Notes under the pieces: generated by a model
What the model was told of the DNA's origin: nothing
Databases searched by the model: none
Seen by the model: only the letters and a program-made list of their open reading frames with translations
Part shown: piece by piece, positions 58,186 to 64,000 of the stretch
Layout of the letters: the number at the start of each line of letters is the position of its first letter
How positions within the stretch are numbered: the stretch's first letter is position 1
Translations under genes and position numbers: made by a program
Assembly (NCBI RefSeq): GCF_037893015.1
Contig: NC_133663.1
Span: 225,901,199 to 225,965,198, forward strand
DNA length: 64,000 bases
Origin: Macrotis lagotis
Taxonomy: Eukaryota; Chordata; Mammalia; Peramelemorphia; Peramelidae
Reading direction: 5' to 3'

Positions 58186-58440
58186 ATAGGGCAGCTAGGT
58201 GACCCAGAAGTTAGAGAGCTGACCCTAGAGTCAGAAGGACCCATCTTCCTGAGTCAAATCAGGTCTTTGATACTTAATAACTATAGGACCTTGGGCAAGT
58301 CACTTACCCTTGTTTGCCTCAGTTTCTTCATCTGTAAAATGAGCTGGAGAAGGAAATGTCAAGCCACTCTACTATTGTTGCCAAGAAAACTCCAAAAGGG
58401 TCATAAGAAGTCTGACACAACTGAAAAATGAATCAACAAA
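58186..58440 (+). repeat. MAR1-like SINE
   Basis: gggcagctaggtgacccaga, gaccctagagtcagaaggac, gaccttgggcaagtcactta, gagctggagaaggaaatgtc, agtctgacacaactgaaaaa. Full length. Confidence 0.9.
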
Positions 58441-58444
58441 AATA

Positions 58445-59290
58445 GTGTCTGACATAGTAGGTGCTTAATACATGCTTATTTCCTTTTATTTTCAGATTCT
58501 TAGGAAAAAAAATCACTTAAATCTTATGTTTTACTCTATTCTAAAATCTCCAAAACTGGAGGAGAAAGATACTGATTTGTATAATGCAGATCAGTTATAG
58601 AACAGTTTCTTCACCCAAATGAAATTCTACAAAATGCAAAAGTCTCACAGATATTTAATGACATAAACTTAAACAAGAAGCAGTAACTTATAACCTCTAT
58701 TATACTCAAAACTCAAAACATTTTGTAGGACTGCTAAATTATCATTCCAACTTTGAATCAGTTCTTCATTTTGGAACAGGTGGTAGGGACCTCAGATCTT
58801 ACTCAGTCTCTTAAACTCACAACAACATTACCTCCCAGGATAGAAACATCTGACTCAGGATAGTTGTTCAAATGAAACACAAAAAGTAGAGGCAGTCAGA
58901 GATCTAAAGCCCAGGTTCAAAGTTGCTGAGCTGAGCACCTTCTTCAACTGGTATTTGAAATTACCATTTCTCTAGGAATGGAAGATAGCAACCTTTCTCC
59001 ACTCATTCCCAGAAAGAAAAAAGTTCTATGTCACATGTAACCAAGAGCCCAAGAGGACAAAATCATTTCTTTTAAGATCTATGGAATGAAAGCTCTTCCT
59101 GGATCAGGGGTCAGTCTTCTCTATAGCCAGAGGAATGAGGAGAAATGAGATGAAAGGAACACCCAGAATGAGGCATCATTCTAAAGCACCAAACTCTTCA
59201 GGATTGACCCAGAACAAATATGGCTCAATGGACTCAGCTCATAGTCTTAAAGACTAGAGAAACTCACCTATTCAATGACATTACAGACTT
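58445..59290. other. Downstream unique DNA
   Basis: No gene, exon or nameable repeat seen on either strand. In human the BMX gene lies downstream of ACE2 in the convergent direction; I could not recognise any BMX exon here. Confidence 0.5.
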
Positions 59291-59759
59291 TTATTGTTAA
59301 GTTGATTTTGTTTGTTTTATTGATGTTTTATTTAAAATATCACCTTCATTTCTGAATACATTCTTTTCCCCTACCCAGTGAGGCAATCCTGTTAACAAAA
59401 ACATAATTTTTTTTAAAAAAGAGAAAAGAAAAAAAGCAGAGGTTCAGGTTGTTAAAATGCAAACCAACCTCACAGTTAACTTAGTCTGATAATATTACAT
59501 AAGCATAGTTCACCTCTCCAAATGGAAGGAAAGTGTGTTTTATCATCTCTTCTTTTATGATGTTTGGCCATTATTATTATACAATGTAGAGTTATTTTCT
59601 ATGTTTTTTTCCATCCATTCACATCGTAGTTGTGTGTGTGTATACACACACATATACATACATACATATATTCAAGCAGAAATTTAACCTTGGTCTTCCT
59701 GACTCATAACTATAGCACACTAAGCACAGCTACTCCTAATTTTGAATGAATTATTGGTG

Positions 59760-60300
59760 TATTCAGTCTCATCAAAGACACATTGTGTCTACTAAATGTT
59801 AGATACTGGGATAAAAACCTAAAAGGAGTTTATATTTTATTGGAGGAATATACCATGTACTCAGAGTATATACATCATCATATGAGAAGAGAGTGAGAAC
59901 TAGCTGCTAGGGAGATGAAGAGGGGTCTCCTGTAGCAAGTGACACATGAGCTAAGGGATGGCAAGAGACAGAAGAGGAAGAGTGTATCCCAAGCCTGGAG
60001 AATGTCCTTTTAAAAGACTTAGAGGTGGGAAAGTCAAGTTCAGGAAACTAAGTGGGTCAATTTGATTAGAATATTGACTGCATGTAGGAGAAGAATATAG
60101 GAAAACTGGAAAAATAAGTTGGAACCATATAGTGAAGAGTTTTAAATAACAAACTGGGGAGTCTATACTTTATCTTCAAATTGATAGGGGGAACTGAAAG
60201 CTCTTGGTCAGAAAAGGAATGTGGTCACACCTGTGCTTTAGGAATATCACTTTGGAATCTGAGAGGAGGATCGATTGGATTGGCTATGGGTCTGAACAAG
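59760..60300 (-). repeat. L2 LINE 3' region, long antisense copy
   Basis: Follows the L2 3' UTR in reverse: gtgtctactaaatgttagat, gtggtcacacctgtgcttta, ggaatatcactttggaatct, gagaggaggatcgattggat. Confidence 0.7.
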
Positions 60301-60374
60301 ATTGGGGGTGGTGGTTATGAATAGAGAGAACCGGATGGAAGTGGGATATTGTGAAAAAAGAAGCAAGAAAATTT

Positions 60375-60600
60375 AGCAAATAATAATAGTTAATCTTTAT
60401 AAAATGTCTACCACATGCTTGGAACTAAATTATCTCATTTAATCCTCACAACAATGATATATGGGTAGCATTGTTATTCCCACTTTACAGCTGAAGGCAG
60501 AGAGAGATCAAAAGGCTTTCCCAGGTCTCACATCTACTAAGCATCTCAGACCAGATTTGAATTCACATTTTCCTGGTTCTAGGCCAAATTTTCATTCCAC
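60375..60600 (-). repeat. MIR SINE
   Basis: atctcatttaatcctcacaa, cccactttacagctgaaggc, ggctttcccaggtctcacat, ccagatttgaattcacattt. Confidence 0.75.
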
Positions 60601-60604
60601 AGCA

Positions 60605-61860
60605 TTGAAGAGAAAAGTCAAGGGTGACTCCAAGGTTGCATCCCTGGATGAACAGAAGTATAATATATGTAAATAGCTTGTATTCATATTATCCTCTTCC
60701 ATAAAAGTAGATCTGAAAACCATCCAAGTTCTGCATATTATGGGACATAATTAACTTAAAACCAAAGTCCTTAAGTCCCCACAAGTTAATTAGAGGTTAC
60801 TTTAATTTATGGCAATAGATATTTACCAAAATAAGTAACAAGAAAGCTTCCCCAAATACACATAAGATTATATTTTCCTACATGTTATCAGACCATAGTG
60901 GAAGCAAAAGTACTTGTAAGAACTCATGGGGAGGAGACATATGTGAGGTCAAGGAACATATGTATCTGGGGTCACTCAAGCTTCCAACAGTGCTGTTTGC
61001 TCCATCATAGAACTCTCAGTGTTGTCTGATGATCTCATTGAGTGAATGATTTTCTTCCCTGACCTGAAAACCTTGGCTAATGTGTTTTACTTGCCATATC
61101 TGCCAATCTGTCTGAGGCTGGATTTGAATTCAGGCCTCCTGACTCCACTGGTCTTTCTAAAGAGTTATTATCTGGTGGTAATATCTACTGAGGTACTACA
61201 GTTCTACTACTATCAAATACTAAGTAATTTTTTAGTTCATAGATCTAGAGTCTATGTCAACAAGACTGAAGTCAGACAGTTGTGGCCTTTAAATGCTGGG
61301 ATAAAGAGTGTGTCTTTGATTTCAGAGGCAATACTATTGGGGGTCACACAATAATATTGGGGTTAGCATTGGTATAAGAAGCAATTCACAAGACATGAGC
61401 TCTCTCCCAAGAAAGATGGCATTTTATTGGGCATTGTGCAGGCATGTGCACTGAGATGCTCTAGCAAAGAGGTTTCTGAGATCCCTCGTTGATATAAGGA
61501 AAGAGTTTGGAAGAAAGAAGAAATTATCTCAAATAGTTGTGCATCTGGAGGTCAGAAGTGAGCACCACCAGAAGGACAGAACTTCTAATAAAGAAATAAC
61601 ACATGCTTGTAAAAAAGATTTTTTGTAAATCAAAGAATACTCCAAGTGCAGGAAGCATTTGATTGACCTTTGCATAAGGCCAACACACAGGACCCAACAC
61701 ACAATATAACAAACACACAAGAGCCCAAAGACCTTGGGCAAGAAGTAGGAGATAGGGGTTGTAGGAACAGTTATAGTTAAAATTTCTGGTTTTAGCAAGG
61801 ACCCAGGAAGGACACTCAGAGCAGATCTGAATGTTAAAGAGGTGGATCATTAATTAGGAC
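60605..61860. other. Downstream DNA, unclassified
   Basis: Contains a MIR piece near 61107-61150 (gaggctggatttgaattcag). The block 61370-61850 is unique to my reading; two overlapping minus-strand frames there (61524-61850, 61529-61798) resemble no known protein and look fortuitous. Confidence 0.45.
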
Positions 61861-61889
61861 CCCAGCAACAGGGAATCACCACATATTTT

Positions 61890-62070
61890 TTTATAAAAGC
61901 AGGAAACTGATATGACCAGATTTAGGTTTTAGAAAACATCAATTTGGCAGTCACATAGAAAATGAATTAGAGAAAGGAGAGCCTAGAAACAGGAATCTTA
62001 ATTAGGAAAATATTGCAAACATTCAGGAGTGGGTTGATGACAGCCTTCTCTAGATGTATAGGATGAGAGG
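61890..62070 (-). repeat. L2 LINE 3' fragment
   Basis: Antisense L2: ctgatatgaccagatttagg, catcaatttggcagtcacat, gaattagagaaaggagagcc, ggaaaatattgcaaacattc. Confidence 0.6.
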
Positions 62071-62212
62071 TAATAAACATCTACTTTTGTGCTACCATAC
62101 CCTTACTCTATACAAGATGTGTCAAATTCAAATAGAAAAGGAAACAGTGAAATGAATATAAGAATCCTATTATTTATACTGTATTTACTTTTTTGTTAAA
62201 TATTTCCCAATT

Positions 62213-62239
62213 GTATATATATATATACATATATATATA

Positions 62240-62283
<44 letters not shown>
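62213..62283 (+). repeat. (TA)n microsatellite
   Basis: About 70 bp of ta repeat with tacata interruptions, directly at the 3' end of the next SINE. Confidence 0.95.
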
Positions 62284-62288
<5 letters not shown>

Positions 62289-62416
62289 GGCAATGGAGTT
62301 AAGTCACTTGCCCAAGGTCACACAGCTAAGTAAGTATTAAGTGTCTGAGGCTGGATTTGAATTCAGTCCTCCGGACTCCAGGGCTAGTGCTCTATTCCTT
62401 GTACCAACTAGCTGTC
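62284..62416 (-). repeat. WSINE1-like SINE
   Basis: caaggcaatggagttaagtc, gctaagtaagtattaagtgt, gaggctggatttgaattcag, ttgtaccaactagctgtccc. Confidence 0.9.
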
Positions 62417-62771
62417 CCCCCCCCAATTATATTTTAATCTGACAATAAGAATCCAAGAGAGTTGTGGTCTATGGGCAGCTTGAAATTTCTGTCCAATACC
62501 CTAGGTCAATATCCACCTCCTTTACCAGTCCTTTTCTTATGAATTCAGCCATTGTCTCTCATTTCTAGCACTGAAGTTCTACAATCCCCTGGATTCCTAC
62601 CATCTTATACAAATCGAGCAACAAATTCTATATTTCCTTATACTTTTGTGTGTTATCATGTGCATTGAGTCTCCTCAACTAGTTCACAAGTTCCTTGAAT
62701 GCTTGTATTTAAATACCCATTGACTAGGTTTAGTGGAAAAGTTGTAAAGTCAACATACATTTATTTATTTA

Positions 62772-62912
62772 GGTTTCTGAAAATCACTGGAGGTAAATGA
62801 CTTTCCCAAGGTCACATAGTAATTATCAAGTGCCTGAGGCCAAATTTGAACTCAGGTATTCCTGATTTAAGAGTTAGTGGTCTATCCACTGCTCTACCTA
62901 GCTACTCCCTCA
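62772..62912 (-). repeat. WSINE1-like SINE
   Basis: gaggtaaatgactttcccaa, catagtaattatcaagtgcc, caaatttgaactcaggtatt, ctatccactgctctacctag. Confidence 0.85.
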
Positions 62913-62914
62913 AT

Positions 62915-64000
62915 ATACATTCATAAAGCATTTTCTATTTGCCACTCACTTTGCTAAAACTTTAAATTTTCTGCAAAAGTATCAAGTTGAAACTTTCAAT
63001 AAATTTTAAAGACAAAGTTAAAGTTTCTGTAAAGTTTATAGAAGATTGGTTGCCCCATGTATAGCAACCATACACAGACAGGAAGCTTGATAAATTCTCT
63101 TTTACAATGGAGGTGATGCTGAGGAACATGTAAACCTATAGTCGAATAATACATTTCATCACCTGTCATGAAACAGCAACAACAAAATTGATCAGAAAGA
63201 ATATTCTGGGAGTTTTGGTTTCATTCTTTATGAAATGAAGATATTCAATTTGATAATATCTAAAATGTCTAGGTACCAAAATTCTGTGATTCCCTGAACT
63301 CTTGTAAAGATTAAAAGAAATGGGAGCAAGGCAAAAGCAACTTGTAATATAATATGTAATGAATATAGAACTTTTTTCCCCTCCAAAGTCAAACTTTTCA
63401 TTTGACCCATGAATATAAAGGCAAAAGTTTGCTAAGACTAAGTCTGTTACTTAAATATCACAGTCTTTCTAAAGAGTCATCATAGATTACACTGAGAAGT
63501 CATCCTACCACAAATTGGTTTTATATAAAGCATGCTTCAAATGCCACATCTCAGGAATTTGATTCTTATTGAACCAACAAAATGTCATCATCAAGGACAA
63601 TGCTTTCCTGTGGAAGAGAAATTAGATTTATCAAATTGAGATCTAGGATCAAAGGACAGAAGATACAGAGAGGATAATTTTGTCTTAATAGAATTTCCCT
63701 ATTACTGAACCTGTCCAACAATGAAGTGAGATAGTCATCATTAATCAGCAAAAAAATTATTAAATACTTCCTATACACTGGGGACAAAAATGATTCAGTT
63801 CCTACCTTCAAGGAACTTAGGGGATTCTATTTTTATATATGCAAAAAACCCAAAATAAATATGGGGGGTTATGTTTGAAGAAAACACTAGTAGGTCAGGG
63901 GAACCACCATAAATGACTATTCATAGCACTTAATTTTTATGCCATCTGTAGAAGCATTTGTAGTTCTAATAAGACTTTCACCCAAATATTATGATTATTT
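62915..64000. other. Downstream unique DNA
   Basis: AT-rich, no recognisable gene, exon, RNA gene or repeat family apart from possible weak L2 traces around 63720-63830. Short frames here match nothing. Confidence 0.5.

Noticed and set aside
61370-61850. Possible long terminal repeat or coding region
   Set aside because: No inverted TG...CA ends, direct-repeat partner or recognisable protein could be supported.
55946-64000. A neighbouring gene such as BMX downstream of ACE2
   Set aside because: No kinase, SH2 or PH motif or convincing exon was seen on the minus strand; the area is repeats and unique non-coding DNA.

Overview
This is a eukaryotic window: AT-rich, intron-rich DNA full of mammalian retroposons. 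It carries one protein-coding gene, angiotensin-converting enzyme 2 (ACE2), on the + strand. Seventeen coding exons, matching human coding exons 2 to 18, lie at 8974-55867. All have GT-AG splice sites and matching phases, and join into 744 codons plus a stop. The first coding exon (signal peptide and roughly 62 N-terminal residues) was not found and presumably lies upstream, so 1-8973 is intron 1. The catalytic machinery (HEMGH, the glutamate zinc ligand, substrate-binding Arg and His residues), three disulfide pairs, the transmembrane helix and the C-terminal PDZ-ligand end are all intact, so this looks like a functional gene.

The host is a marsupial. The ACE2 protein is clearly therian but distant from human. 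The introns hold many copies of marsupial tRNA-derived SINEs (WSINE1-like, ending in a 'ccttgcaaaaa' tail; MAR1-like, with an RTE-derived tail), plus marsupial L1, ORF1-only L1 derivatives, RTE/BovB, L2 and MIR pieces. The abundant WSINE1-like copies point to the Australian lineage; the species cannot be fixed from this window.

Layout: 1-8973 intron 1 (two 5'-truncated L1 ends on the minus strand, several SINEs); 8974-17012 exons 2-3, with an ORF1-only (HAL1-like) element at 10482-13340; 17877-25633 exons 4-5, with a second, younger HAL1-like element at 21094-24305 and a deleted Tigger-type transposon at 18958-19840; 26519-35627 exons 6-10 (zinc site in exon 9); 40339-45216 exons 11-15; 47428-49827 an L1 with a large internal deletion but intact ends; 50331-55867 exons 16-18 (neck, membrane helix, tail); 55868-64000 3' UTR and downstream DNA with L2, MIR and SINE pieces and no recognised second gene.

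The most interesting points are: (a) none of the six human N-glycan sites covered here is kept, while three new sequons occur, one beside the ADAM17 shedding region; (b) two HAL1-like elements share an antisense SINE at the same place in their 3' region, and the younger one carries two more; (c) the L1 in intron 15 joins the start of ORF1 to the last part of ORF2 between good target-site duplications, as expected for a spliced or pre-deleted RNA. I found no bacterial-type system, CRISPR array or intact virus-like element.
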